Assembly: GCF_028747785.1 (NCBI RefSeq) | Contig: NZ_CP118158.1 | Location: forward strand, 1-64,000 | Origin: Halosimplex aquaticum | GTDB taxonomy: Archaea > Halobacteriota > Halobacteria > Halobacteriales > Haloarculaceae | DNA: 64,000 nucleotides | Reading direction: 5' to 3' | Part shown: positions 20,128-29,645 of the stretch, piece after piece | Layout of the letters: the number at the start of each line of letters is the position of its first letter | Numbering within the stretch: position 1 is the first letter of the stretch | Position numbers and translations under genes: made by a program | The notes under the pieces: model-generated | What the model was told of the DNA's origin: nothing | The model's input: the letters and a program-made list of their open reading frames with translations, nothing else | The model's database searches: none

Positions 20128-20793
20128 TCATCCGCCGTCCGGACGCGCGCTCTCGATCGCGGACCGGACCGTCCCCCACCCGAACCCGTCGAGCATGCTC
20201 CCGTCGACGACGACTGTCGGCGTGCCGCGGACGCCCGCGCCGATCCCCTGCTGTTTGTCCTCCCGGATCACCGTCCGGAACGTCCGCCCCTCGGCGGCCG
20301 ACCGGACGGCGTCGCCGTCGACGCCCTCCTCGTCGGCAAGGTCGGCGTACGTCCCCGGGCCGAGGTCGGACTGGTTGTCGAACAGCCGGTCGGTGAAGGC
20401 GAAGAAGGTCTCGTCGTCCGCCTCGTGCTGGACGGCCCGCGCCGCGTTCGCGGCGGTGTACGACTGCGGCTCGTGCATGTCGAGGGGGAAGTCGTAGTGC
20501 TCGTACCGGACGACGCCCTGCTCGACGTACTCGCTCGCGATGTTCGGTTTGACCTGCGCGTTGAACTGGCGACAGGCCGGACACGCCAGGTCCTTGTAGA
20601 CGCCCACGGTCACGGGCGCGTCATCGCTCCCCAGCGTCGGCGCCGGGAGCGACACGTCCCGCGCGGTCGCCGTCCCGCCGCTCCCGGGCTGTGAGACGAG
20701 CCCGCCACAGCCGGCCAGCCCCGCGGCGACGGTCGCGGCCGCACCGGCGAGGAACCGCCGTCTGCTCCCCGTACGTCTCCCCGAATCCTGCAT
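20128..20793 (-). CDS. Tat-exported DsbA-like thioredoxin-fold lipoprotein
   Basis: 221-residue extracytoplasmic thiol-disulfide protein. It has a twin-arginine signal (GSRRRFLAGAAATVAAGLAG) with a lipobox Cys at residue 29, then a DsbA/DsbG-type thioredoxin fold with active-site CPAC (Cys71-Cys74), and a cis-Pro loop in GVRGTPTVVVDG. Probably catalyses disulfide exchange on the cell surface. Divergent from the epimerase gene. Confidence 0.88.
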   Translation of the reverse strand: MQDSGRRTGSRRRFLAGAAATVAAGLAGCGGLVSQPGSGGTATARDVSLPAPTLGSDDAPVTVGVYKDLACPACRQFNAQVKPNIASEYVEQGVVRYEHYDFPLDMHEPQSYTAANAARAVQHEADDETFFAFTDRLFDNQSDLGPGTYADLADEEGVDGDAVRSAAEGRTFRTVIREDKQQGIGAGVRGTPTVVVDGSMLDGFGWGTVRSAIESARPDGG

Positions 20794-20953
20794 GTGTGGC
20801 TGCTAGCTCCGTGCGATTGATACGACTGTCGGTCACACGTTCGGGCGAGCCGGAGCCGACCGGCCGCGACCGGCCGCGACCGATCGGAGGCGCCTACGTC
20901 TGCGCCCGCCTGGTGACCGGAACGCACATGTCGGCAGTGGACGACGTTCGGGT

Positions 20954-21873
20954 ATGGATCTCTCCGGCAAGCGACTGGTCGTCACCGGCGGGGCGGGCTT
21001 CGTCGGCTCGCACCTCTGTGCCCGACTGGTCGACGACAACGAGGTCGTCTCGGTCGACGACTTCTCGAACGGCGAGCGCGAGTGGCTCCCCGACGGCGCC
21101 GAAGTCGTCGAGGGCGACCTGACCGACCCCGACGTCGCCGCGGAGGCGATCACCGAGGACGTCGACGGGGTCTTCCACTTCGCGGCGAACAAGAACGCGG
21201 CCGCCGACGACGTCGACCAGTACCGCTTCAACAACCGCCTCACCGAGACAGTCATCGAGCGCATGGACGAGGTCGGCGCGACAACATCGCGTTCACCTCC
21301 TCGACGGTCTACGGCGAGGCGCCGCGACCGACGCCCGAGGACTACGCGCCGCTGGAACCGATCAGCATCTACGGTGCGAGCAAACTCGGCGAGGAGAGCC
21401 TCCTCTCGGTGTACGCCCACAGCCACGACTTCACCGTCTGGGTCTACCGCTTCGCCAACATCGTCGGCCCGCGCCTGCAACTGGGCGCGGTGATCCCGGA
21501 CTTCATCGACAAACTGGACGACGACCCCGAGTCGCTCACCATCCTCGGCGACGGCCGCCAGGAGAAGTCGTACATGCACGTCGAGGACTGCGTCGACGCG
21601 ATGTGCCACGTCGTCGAGCGCGCGAGCGACGACTTCAACGTCTACAACCTGGGGACGCGGACGACCACCTCGGTGACGACCATCGCCGACATCGTCAGCG
21701 AGGAGATGGGCCTCGACCCCGACTACGAGTACACGGGCGGCGACCGCGGGTGGGTCGGCGACGTGCCGCGGATGCGACTCTCCATCGAGAAGCTCTCCGC
21801 CCTCGGCTGGGAGCCCGAGGGGTCCAGCGACGACGCGGTCAGGCGAGCGACCCGGGAGCTACTCGCGGAGTGA
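20954..21873 (+). CDS. NAD-dependent nucleotide-sugar epimerase/dehydratase, frameshifted
   Basis: About 306-residue extended SDR. Nucleotide-binding GGAGFVGSH, the catalytic SSTVYGE and YGASK (Ser-Tyr-Lys), and a C-terminal substrate domain. Similar to UDP-glucose 4-epimerase-like archaeal proteins that feed glycosylation pathways; exact substrate unknown. A missing G near 21282 breaks the frame between EVGA and NIAFTSSTVYG; restoring it yields D at the junction (ADNIAF), as in homologues. Confidence 0.87.
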
Positions 21874-21913
21874 GCGGCCGTAGTTCGCGCCGCGCTTCCG
21901 CGACCGAACCGTC

Positions 21914-22374
21914 TCAGGGCTCGTAGGTCCCTTCGAGGTGGGACTTGTCGACGACGTTTCCCTCGGCGGCGTCGTAGGCGTCGTCTTTCGTCGCGTCCCG
22001 GGAGAGGTCGAGCGTGTCGTCCAGCGCGTACAGCAGGAATCGGTACGTGTGCTCGCGGTCAGGTGGATTCGGTCCGCCCCATCCCGTCTCGCCGTAGTCG
22101 TTCTCGCCGGCGACGGCGCCGTCGCTCTCCGGGTCCCAGCCCTCCGGGATCGACTCGGTGTCGCCGTCGACGTTCCAGACGACCCAGTGGTCCCAGATCT
22201 GGCCGGCGGGCTCGCGCGCATCGGGGTCGTCGACGACGATCAGGAACGACTCCGTGCTCGACGGCGCGCTCGCGATCTCCAGCGGGGGTTGACGTTGTCC
22301 TCCGCGTACCCGTACTTCTCGGGGATCCGGCCGCCGTCGTCGAACGCCGGACTCGTGAGCTGTAGGTCCGCCAT
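21914..22374 (-). CDS. YbhB/YbcL-type PEBP family protein, frameshifted
   Basis: About 153-residue phosphatidylethanolamine-binding-like protein. Starts MADLQLTSPAFDDGGRIPEK and continues SFLIVVDDPDAREPAGQIWD, HWVVWNVDG, GWGGPNPPDREHTYRFLLYA, all family signatures. A C is missing from the run in AACCCCCG near 22285 (NVNP to PLEIAS). Cellular function of archaeal PEBPs is not known; the pocket binds anionic ligands. Confidence 0.88.
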
Positions 22375-22529
22375 GGTATCCTCTATCACGAGCCGTGGAG
22401 CGCCCGACGCATAAAGCCGCCCCACCGTTCGGCCGGGTCGCGGGGCCCGGAATCGGGCGACTCGGTGGGGATCGCCGGCGCCCGGCGGCGAGCGCCACGC
22501 CTATATCCGGCCACCGCCAACCCGCGAGC

Positions 22530-23283
22530 GTGCAAGTCGTGGGGTACGAGACGGGCGCCGACGGGCCTCCAGCGCTGCTCGTCGCGCGCGACGGCGCGGT
22601 CACCGCCGAGTCGCTGGATCCCGGAACGGAACTGGCCTACTCGCTCGGCGAGCGCCACTGCGCCGGCGTGATCGACGACGGCACCCACACCCCGTGTCCC
22701 GACCCCGACGCTCCGTACTGTGACGACCACACGTACCGGTGGCCCTGCGCCCGCTGTACCGGCGAGTGCTCGCTGCCGCTGGAGTCCTGCCGCGAGGAAC
22801 ACGCGATCTACCTCGCCGCCTTCGCGTCCGAGACGTTCAAGGTCGGCGTCACGCGCTCCTGGCGCCTCGACACCCGCCTGCGCGAGCAGGGCGCCGACCG
22901 CGCCGCCCACCTCCGGACGGTCGCCGACGGCCGCGTCGCCCGGCAGATCGAGGCCGAGATCGCGACCGACGTGGGCGACCGGGTCCGCGTCCCGACGAAG
23001 GTCCGGGGCCTCCACGAGGCCGTCGACGAGGCCGCCTGGAACGCACTCGTCGCCGACTTCGACCCCGTCGAGACGTTCGAGTTCGACTACGGCTTCGATC
23101 TTTCCGACCGACCCGTGTCGGAGACGCTCGCCTCGGGGACTGTCAGGGGGGTGCAAGGTAGGGTGCTGCTACTCGACAACGGGGAGCACCTACGCCGTCG
23201 ACATGCGCGACCTGGTCGGCCACGACCTCGAATCGGGACAGAGCGACAGGAACCTGCAGTCGAGCCTCGGCGCGTTCGGGTAA
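22530..23283 (+). CDS. DUF2797 zinc-cluster protein, frameshifted near its end
   Basis: About 250-residue DUF2797 protein. The Cys/His cluster (ERHCAG, PYCDDHTYRWPCARCTGECS, ESCREEH) probably binds zinc and is followed by a GIY-YIG-like segment (IYLAAFASETFKVGVTRSWR). One extra G in the GGGG run near 23183 breaks the frame between LLLDNG and STYAVDMRDLVGHD. Begins at GTG (QVVGYETG), divergent from the PEBP gene. Function unknown. Confidence 0.8.
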
Positions 23284-23361
23284 GCGCGACCCACCCGGTC
23301 TCCGATCCCCACCCAGTTGTCGCACACAAAACATTTACCGGACCGGAGAGCGCTGGCGAAC

Positions 23362-24381
23362 GTGAATCGAGAAGCGTGGTTGGGCGTCCTCGCGCTCCTG
23401 CTCGTCGCGGCCGCCGTCGGCCTCGTCGCGCTAGGCCCCGGCGCGCTCGCCGAGCGGACCGACGAGGACGTCCGGCCGAGCAGACTGTCCCTCCAGGAAC
23501 CCCGCGTCGCCGCGGGCGAGGTCGGCGGCGAGCGCGCCGAGCTGTCGCTGGACGTACGCATGGACCACCGCGGCGGCGACGCGGAGAACGTCACCGTCGA
23601 GGTACAGGCCGTCGACACGGACACCGGTCTCGTCGCGACGACCGTGCGCAAGGACCTGGGCACTATCAGCGGGGACCGCGAGGTGCGGACCCGGATGAAC
23701 GTCACCGTCGACCGCCAGGGCGGCTACCGCCTCGACATCCGCGTCTACGAGGACGGCCGCCGGATCGAGACCGGGAGCACGCGGGTCAGCGGGGTCGACT
23801 CGCTGACGCCGGACTACGCCGAGACCAGCGTCGGCTTCGAGCGCTTCGAAGGCGGCGAGACGAGCCCCCCGGTCATCGCCGCGCAGTCGCTCATCGAGCG
23901 GAACAACCGGACGACACTGCGGACCGCGACGGCGCTGACGAACCGCGGGAGAGGCCCGCCGGCGGCCTCGAACTCGTCGTGGTGGCCCGGCAGGTGGAGT
24001 CGAATATCATCGCCGACCGCACGTCGGTCCGCGCCGACGAGATAGATCCCGGCCGGACGGTCAACGAGACGGCCGACCTGAAGGTGCCGTCGAACTACAA
24101 CTACTACCTCGACGCCTTCCTCTATCGGGACGGCGTCCTCGTGGACACGGTGACCGGTTCGGCGATGCTCGACCCGAGCCGACCCGTCCCGAAGAACACC
24201 ACCCGCGAGGAGGTCGACTTCCAGGCCGGCGACTTCGCGGGGACCCCGAGCCGGAGCCTGACCGGTCGGAGGGGCGACTCCGATGCCCACCGAGAGCGGA
24301 GGCGGGCCGGGCTTCGGGGCGGTCGGCGCGCTCGCCGCGCTGGTCGGACTCGCCGCGCTCGCGGCACGGAGGAACCAATGA
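23362..24381 (+). CDS. PGF-CTERM surface protein (DUF7490-like), two frameshifts
   Basis: About 339-residue exported protein: N-terminal anchor AWLGVLALLLVAAAVGLVAL, repeated beta domains with SLDVRMDHRGGDAENVTVEV-type strands and N-glycosylation sequons, then a Gly/Pro-rich PGF-CTERM tail (GPGFGAVGALAALVGLAALA, ending ARRNQ), the substrate of archaeosortase A. The middle third (from about 23955 to 24235) is in another frame; both breaks cancel. Starts with GTG (NREAWLG). Its stop overlaps the next start (ATGA), so they are co-translated. Confidence 0.78.
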
Positions 24382-24722
24382 CTGACACCGACACCGACGA
24401 CGCGACCGGAGGGCGAACCGACGCGACGACGGACGACCCGTCGTCCGAGCCAGCGGCGGTCGAGCGCTCGACCGACGGCGGAGCGACAGCGACCGGCGAG
24501 CCCGAGGGCCGCGATCTATTGGCCTACGTCGAGTGGGCGGCGTTCGGTATCCTGTGTCTGCTCGCGCTCGTCGCGACGTTCAGGTTCTACTTCGCCGCCT
24601 CGGAGGCGATCCGGGTGTGGTTCAGCGCGGACTTCGTCCCGGTGTTCCAGGCGGTGTTCAACCTGCTCGTGCTGGTCGCGTCGGCGCTGGGCATCTCGGT
24701 GCTCGTCCGACGCATCGCCTGA
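24378..24722 (+). CDS. two-helix membrane protein, partner of the PGF-CTERM gene
   Basis: 114 residues: a disordered acidic/Thr-rich N-terminus (about 45 residues) and two transmembrane helices (FGILCLLALVATFRFYFAAS and FQAVFNLLVLVASALGISVL). It is coupled by ATGA to the upstream PGF-CTERM protein, so the products may work as a membrane-surface pair. A haloarchaeal family without known function (DUF8060 may be its name, but I am not sure). Confidence 0.7.
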   Translation: MTDTDTDDATGGRTDATTDDPSSEPAAVERSTDGGATATGEPEGRDLLAYVEWAAFGILCLLALVATFRFYFAASEAIRVWFSADFVPVFQAVFNLLVLVASALGISVLVRRIA

Positions 24723-24731
24723 GTACGACAA

Positions 24732-24741
24732 CCCTTTTGGG
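24732..24741 (+). promoter_or_regulatory. TATA-like palindrome before the Gly/Met-rich protein gene
   Basis: CCCTTTTGGG, 22-31 bp before the ATG. The TTTT core is at the TATA position for a leaderless transcript, and its symmetry might also make it an operator. Confidence 0.4.
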
Positions 24742-24762
24742 ACGCCGCGGCGAAGCGAGACT

Positions 24763-25215
24763 ATGGCAGACGATCCTTCCGACGAGAGCGACGCGCCCGC
24801 CGAGGAGTCGACAGACGAGGCTCCCGAGGGCGGCGAGGACAACGGCGACGGAGAATCGAAGTCCTTCCGCGAGCGCGCCGAGGAGATCCGCCAGCAACGC
24901 GCCGAAGAGGGCGACGACGACGGCGAGGGCATGAGCCGCGAGGAGCGCATGGAAGAGATGATGGGCGGCGGCGGCCCGCCCGGCATGGGCGGTGGCGGCG
25001 GCGGCAACCCGTTCGCACAGATGATGGGCGGCATGATGGGCGGCGGCGGCCCCGGCGGCCCGCCCGGCATGGGCGGCGGTCCGGGCGGCCGCGGTCGAGA
25101 GGAAGAGTCCTCCGAGACCGACGAGGAACTCGTCCGCGAGGTCCGCAAACTGCGCGACGAAGTCCACGACGCCCGACGCGAGCTCGGCCGCATCGCCGAC
25201 GCGCTCGAAGACTGA
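24763..25215 (+). CDS. Gly/Met-rich acidic low-complexity protein
   Basis: 150 residues in three parts: an acidic, charged N-terminus ending in a helix (SFRERAEEIRQQRAEE), a central Gly/Met/Pro region (residues about 65-108: repeated MMGG, GGGG, PPGMGG), and a C-terminal coiled-coil helix (DEELVREVRKLRDEVHDARR). The Met-Gly repeats recall the GGM tails of chaperonins and some RNA-granule proteins. I do not recognise a family. Complete reading frame with neighbour-like codon use, so it is a real gene. Confidence 0.75.
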   Translation: MADDPSDESDAPAEESTDEAPEGGEDNGDGESKSFRERAEEIRQQRAEEGDDDGEGMSREERMEEMMGGGGPPGMGGGGGGNPFAQMMGGMMGGGGPGGPPGMGGGPGGRGREEESSETDEELVREVRKLRDEVHDARRELGRIADALED

Positions 25216-25224
25216 ACGCGTAGT

Positions 25225-25701
25225 TCAGTCGCTCTTCTCCGCCAGATAGACGACCGCTAGCTCGTGCAGCGCCGGGTGCGGCTGGGCGGGAGGCCGCGCC
25301 GACTGGACCGTCGACAGCGCCTCCCGAAACGACCGACCGGTCCTGATCGCCAGCGCGACGGCCGCGAGCGTCGCGCTCCGCGAGACGCCGTGCGAACAGT
25401 GGATCAGCAGCGACCCCTCCCCGAGGAGACGACAGGCCGTGTCCGCGGCCGCCTCGAAGGCCGGCCAGTCGGCCTCGGGACCGTCGACGAGCGGTCGGTG
25501 ATGCGTCGTCGACGGCTGTGGCTCGCGCGTCGCGGACAGCACGGCGTCGAACGACCGGTCGGTCCGGTCCGGATCCGCGGCGTGGACGTTCCCCAGAAAC
25601 AGGTCGCGGTCGCCGATACGTCGAACGACGGGGTCGCCGTGGCGGTGGCCGAACGGGCGGACGACGGCCCGGCCGTCCCGCCACCAGTCGGGGCCATGCA
25701 T
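25225..25701 (-). CDS. dual-specificity protein phosphatase
   Basis: 158-residue cysteine phosphatase. The signature LIHCSHGVSRSATLAAVALA contains the Cx5R loop (Cys then Arg) of DSP/PTP enzymes, which remove phosphate from Tyr/Ser/Thr residues or small molecules. Upstream, GDRDLFLGNVHAADP resembles the DSP substrate-recognition strand. Single gene, convergent with the Gly/Met-rich protein gene with nine bases between stops. Confidence 0.88.
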   Translation of the reverse strand: MHGPDWWRDGRAVVRPFGHRHGDPVVRRIGDRDLFLGNVHAADPDRTDRSFDAVLSATREPQPSTTHHRPLVDGPEADWPAFEAAADTACRLLGEGSLLIHCSHGVSRSATLAAVALAIRTGRSFREALSTVQSARPPAQPHPALHELAVVYLAEKSD

Positions 25702-25774
25702 GGCTGTTGGGCGGTGCGTTCGAGCGCCGACGACGAGCGGCGAGTTCGCGGCGAAATCGCGCGGTTCGCGGGCG

Positions 25775-26119
25775 TCAGTCCTCGTAGGCGAGCTTCATCA
25801 CGAACTGCGAGAAGGTGTCGCTGTGGGCGTTGACCTCGTCGTCGCCGACGAACGGGGAGAGCATGTCGCCGGCCATCAGCAGCGAGAAGTCCAGGTCGCG
25901 GGCCGCGGGCTCCAGGTAGTAGGTGTTGTGGCCGTTGTAGACCGTCTCCTCGCGCTGGATGAGGTCCTGGTCGGCCAGCGAGTCGGCGATCCGGCTGCCC
26001 TTGCGGGACCCGACGTCAAGTTCCTTCCAGAAGTCGCTCTGGTGGATGCCACCCGTCTCCCGGATGAGTTCCAGTCCCGCGCGCTCGTCCTCGTTGAGGT
26101 CTTCCTCGGCAGCAGCCAT
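25775..26119 (-). CDS. winged-helix transcriptional regulator-like protein
   Basis: 114-residue protein with an N-terminal winged helix (ERAGLELIRETGGIHQSDFW, then LDVGSRKGSRIADSLADQDL and the wing REETVYNGHNTYYL), and a short C-terminal helix pair (DTFSQFVMKLAYED). It resembles MarR/Lrp-like single-domain regulators of haloarchaea. No cofactor-binding residues stand out. Target unknown. Confidence 0.7.
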   Translation of the reverse strand: MAAAEEDLNEDERAGLELIRETGGIHQSDFWKELDVGSRKGSRIADSLADQDLIQREETVYNGHNTYYLEPAARDLDFSLLMAGDMLSPFVGDDEVNAHSDTFSQFVMKLAYED

Positions 26120-26145
26120 ACCAGTACGGTCCGTGTTTGGGCCGT

Positions 26146-26895
26146 TTAAATTTGGCTGTCGACGTCCCGGTAGGCCGTCTCACAGGGCGGCCCGTCGGCG
26201 TACCGGTACCGGGACCCCTCGCGACCGATCTCGATCAGCGACGACGAGCGCGTCCCGAAGCGGTCCCGGTGGACGCAGACGCCGTACTCGTGGTCGGCGA
26301 TCACGTCCGCCGCGCGGTCGAGCCACGAGCTGCTCGTCTCTCCGGGTTCGACCTGGAGCGCCGTCGCCACCTTCCCGGCGTTCTGCGCCTGCGCCTCTCC
26401 CGCTTCCGCGCGGGCTTCCGGGATCGCGTACTCGCCGTCCGCGCCGACGTTGACGACGACGTGGACGCCCGGGTCGAAGTTCCGCACCCGGCGGCTGTCG
26501 CCGTCCCACTCGACGAGCAGCGCCGCGTTCGCGTCGGCGAGGACGAGGTTGAAGCCGTCGTACCGGCGGTCGTCGAGTTCGCGCTCGACCAACCGAGCGG
26601 CCTCCTCGGCGGAGGCCTGCCGGAGCGCGTCCCGGACGAGCAGGCCGCGGGAGCGCTCGGCCGTGGCCTCGCCGTCGGCACCAGTCCAGCGATTGGTGAT
26701 CGCGACGAAGACGCCGCGTTCGTTGTAGCCGATCCAGGTGCCGCCGGCTTCCTCGTCGCGCGGCGCGAGGACGCGCGGCGACTCTTCGACGATTTCCGGT
26801 GGCGTCGAGGGCCGGCCGAGCGCCTCGTCGCGGTTGGCCGCCGCGACGACCGGCGCGTCGGTGAAGACCTGCCAGGCGAAGACGAGCGTGCACAC
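26146..26895 (-). CDS. NRDE/TANGO2 family protein
   Basis: 249-residue TANGO2-like protein. It opens VCTLVFAWQVFTDAPVVAAA followed directly by NRDE, the family's defining motif; Cys2 after the start is conserved in the Ntn-hydrolase-like fold. GTWIGYNERGVFVAITNRW is the second signature. GTG start, fixed by the position of Cys2. Biological function is unsettled (haem or lipid handling proposed in eukaryotes). Confidence 0.88.
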   Translation of the reverse strand: MCTLVFAWQVFTDAPVVAAANRDEALGRPSTPPEIVEESPRVLAPRDEEAGGTWIGYNERGVFVAITNRWTGADGEATAERSRGLLVRDALRQASAEEAARLVERELDDRRYDGFNLVLADANAALLVEWDGDSRRVRNFDPGVHVVVNVGADGEYAIPEARAEAGEAQAQNAGKVATALQVEPGETSSSWLDRAADVIADHEYGVCVHRDRFGTRSSSLIEIGREGSRYRYADGPPCETAYRDVDSQI

Positions 26896-26963
26896 GACTC
26901 GGCGTACGCGAGGGACGGGATTAAACGTCGCGGCGGGGCGACCGGATCGCGGACCGGGACGGA

Positions 26964-28586
26964 TCAGTCGGTCCGCGCGGCGGCGAGTCGCTCTCGAACT
27001 CCGTCGCGGTCGACGGTCCCGGAGTGGGTCCGCGGGAGTTCGTCGGCGAAGGCGACGGTCTTCGGGACGGCGAAGTCCGCTAGACGCTCGCGGGCGCCCT
27101 CGCGGACCGCCGCTGCTGTGAGCGCGGTGGATCCGGTCGAATCCTCGGCCGGGACGACCAGTGCGGCGACGCGCTCGCCCCACTCCTCGTCGGGGAGGCC
27201 GGTGACCGCCGCGTCGTCGATTCCGTCTATCTCGCGGATCGCGTCGGCGACGCGGGCGGGATGGACGTTCTCGCCGCCGGTGACGACGGCGTCGTCGACG
27301 CGCCCGACGACCCAGAGGCGGCCGTCCTCGTCTGCGTAGCCCAGGTCGCCGGTGTGAAATCCCGCCTCGCCGAACGCGGCCGCCGTCTGCTGGGCATCCA
27401 GATAGCCGGGCGTCACCGTCGGTCCGGCGACGACGAGTTCGCCTGATTCGCCCGGGTCCACGGGGGAGTGCCCGTCGTCCCCACTTTCGATGACCGTCAC
27501 GGTCGTGTTCCGCAGCGGCCGACCGACCGTGTCGGGATGCGAGCGGGACTCGTCGGGCGTCGCGGTCGCCACCTGCGACGCCGTCTCGGTCATCCCGTAG
27601 GTCGGGTAGGCCGGCACGCCGCGGTCTCCGCAGCGCTCGATCAGGTCGCGGGAGGCTGGCGCGCCGCCCAGCAGGACGAACCGGAGCGAGTCACCCGGGG
27701 TCCAACCGGCGTCGAGGAGTCGCGTGAGCATCGTCGGGACGAGCGAGACGCCCGTGATCGCGAACTCGTCGAGGACGCGGGCGGTCGCGTCGGCGTCGAA
27801 CTCGCGCTGGATCACCGTCGTCGTGCCGTAGAGCGTCGAGCGGACGAGCGGCGCGAGCCCGCCCATGTGGTACGTCGGGAGACAGACCAGCCAGCGGTCG
27901 TCGGGGTCGACGCCGAGGCGGTGTGCCGACCCCACGGCGCTGGCGACGAGGTTCCGCCGAGTGAGTCGCACGCCCTTCGGGTCCCCCGACGTGCCCGAGG
28001 TGAACATGACGACGCGCTCTGCGTCGAGCGGCCGCTCGCCGGTGACGGGGCGCTCGGCGGAGGCGTCGACCGACTCGCCGGTCGCTGTCAGACCGAGGTG
28101 GAGCGACGCGACCTCGTCGGACGCCGGATCGTCGACCGACGCCACCGGCACGTCCGACGGGGCCGCCTCCGCCGCCAGTCCCTCCGTCGCTCTCCCGCAG
28201 ATCAGTAGGTCGACGTCGGCTCGCGACGCCTGCGCTCGGAGCCGTTCGGCCGGAAGTTCGGCGTTCAGCGGAACCGCGCTCGCCCCGAGGCGACCGAGCG
28301 CGAAGTAGCAGTCGGCGAAGGCGACACGCGTCCCGAACAGGAGCCCGACGCGGCCGCCCGCGGCGTCGAACGGGTCGCCGGCGTCGCCGTCGAACCGGTC
28401 GGCGAGCCGAGCGGCGCGAGCGGACGCGCGCTCGTCGAACGCTCGGTACGTCCACTCGGTCCCCTCGTCGGCGTCGACGACCGCCGTCGCGTCCGGTGTC
28501 GACGCGGCGCGCTGGCGGAGGAGGTCGCTGGACGGGTCGCTCACGGGGTCGTCGACCGGCCACTCGGCGGGTCCGGGCAGGCTCAC
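26964..28586 (-). CDS. menE: o-succinylbenzoate-CoA ligase
   Basis: 540-residue acyl-adenylate enzyme that activates o-succinylbenzoate with CoA in menaquinone synthesis. AMP-binding P-loop VMFTSGTSGDPKGVRLTRRN; YPTYGMTETASQVAT (A5 motif); HTGDLGYADEDGRLWVVGRV (hinge, A8); C-terminal Lys in PRTHSGTVDRDG is replaced or shifted relative to the usual PRTxxGKxxR, worth noting. The GTG start overlaps the menC stop (GTGA). Last gene of menA-menC-menE. No frame breaks. Confidence 0.9.
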   Translation of the reverse strand: MSLPGPAEWPVDDPVSDPSSDLLRQRAASTPDATAVVDADEGTEWTYRAFDERASARAARLADRFDGDAGDPFDAAGGRVGLLFGTRVAFADCYFALGRLGASAVPLNAELPAERLRAQASRADVDLLICGRATEGLAAEAAPSDVPVASVDDPASDEVASLHLGLTATGESVDASAERPVTGERPLDAERVVMFTSGTSGDPKGVRLTRRNLVASAVGSAHRLGVDPDDRWLVCLPTYHMGGLAPLVRSTLYGTTTVIQREFDADATARVLDEFAITGVSLVPTMLTRLLDAGWTPGDSLRFVLLGGAPASRDLIERCGDRGVPAYPTYGMTETASQVATATPDESRSHPDTVGRPLRNTTVTVIESGDDGHSPVDPGESGELVVAGPTVTPGYLDAQQTAAAFGEAGFHTGDLGYADEDGRLWVVGRVDDAVVTGGENVHPARVADAIREIDGIDDAAVTGLPDEEWGERVAALVVPAEDSTGSTALTAAAVREGARERLADFAVPKTVAFADELPRTHSGTVDRDGVRERLAAARTD

Positions 28587-29645
28587 GGTCCCACCTCGGA
28601 CGCGTCGATGCCGATGCCGGGGTCCTGCGGGACAGCCATGGCCCCCTCCGAAACCGGCGCTGGATCGGGCGCGAGGTCTTCGGCGAGCAGTTCGCCGGTC
28701 GCGAGTCCGCAGGGGGCGACGTCCGGGATAGCGGCGGCGACGTGGACCGCGGCGGTGCGCGCGACGACCGCGCCGACGGTCGTCGTCACGACGGGTTCGA
28801 TCCTCCTCGCGGGCCCGCATCGCCAGGGTGTGCGCGGTGCCGGGGCCGCCCAGGACCATCGGTTTCAGTACCACCACGTCGGCCGCTCCGGCGTCGAACA
28901 CCGCGGCCATCGACCGCTCGGCGAGCGTCTCGTCGACGGCGATGTCGACGTCGTCGCTCCGCTCGCGCAGGGTCGCGAGGCCCGAGAGGTCGTCCGCCGG
29001 CAGCGGCTGCTCGACGTAGGCCACGCCGACCGGACCGACTCCGTCGAGGGCTCGCTGGGCTTCCTCGCGAGTCCAGGCGCCGTTGGCATCGAGCCGCAGT
29101 GTCACGTCGACGCCGACGGCCTCGCGGACCGCCCGCACTCGCTCGACGTCGGCGTCGACCGAGCGCGCGCCGACCTTGAGTTTCAGGCAGTCGAATCCCC
29201 GGTCGATGGCCGCAGCGGCCCGCTCGACCGTGGATTCGCGGTCGGCGTCGCCGACGGTCGCGTTGACGGGGACGCGGTGGACGGTCCGCGAGTCGTCGAA
29301 CCAGCGATAGAGCGGGAGGCCGTCGGCCCGGGCGTCGGCGTCGAGGAGCGCGGTCGCGAACCCGTGGCGTGCGGCGCGGGCCTCGTCCGCGCCGAGTTCG
29401 AGCAGGGCGGCGCTGTGGTCGCCGTCCGCCCCCGCTGCGAGCGCCCGGTCGAGCGCGTCCTCGCAGTCGGCCAGCGACTCGGTCCATCCCGGTAGCGGCG
29501 TGGCTTCGCCGATTCCCGTCTCGCCGCGGTGGTCGTAGCGGACCACGAACCCGGAGCGCTCGTCGATGTCGCCCGCGGAGGTCGAGAGCGGCGATTCCAG
29601 CGGCAGCGAGAACGACCGGACGGACGCGGAGCGGTCGCCGCTCAT
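28583..29645 (-). CDS. menC: o-succinylbenzoate synthase, frameshifted
   Basis: About 354-residue enolase-superfamily enzyme that dehydrates SHCHC to o-succinylbenzoate. Barrel residues seen: Lys-x-Lys in DCLKLKVGARS, Asp in LRLDANGAW, Glu in AYVEQPLPADD, Asp in DIAVDETLAE, Lys in VVLKPMVLGG. One extra base near 28803 (AREE to EPVVTTTVGAVVART) breaks the frame; downstream the capping-domain end AVPQDPGIGIDASEVGP is intact. ATG overlaps the menA stop (ATGA). Confidence 0.9.
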
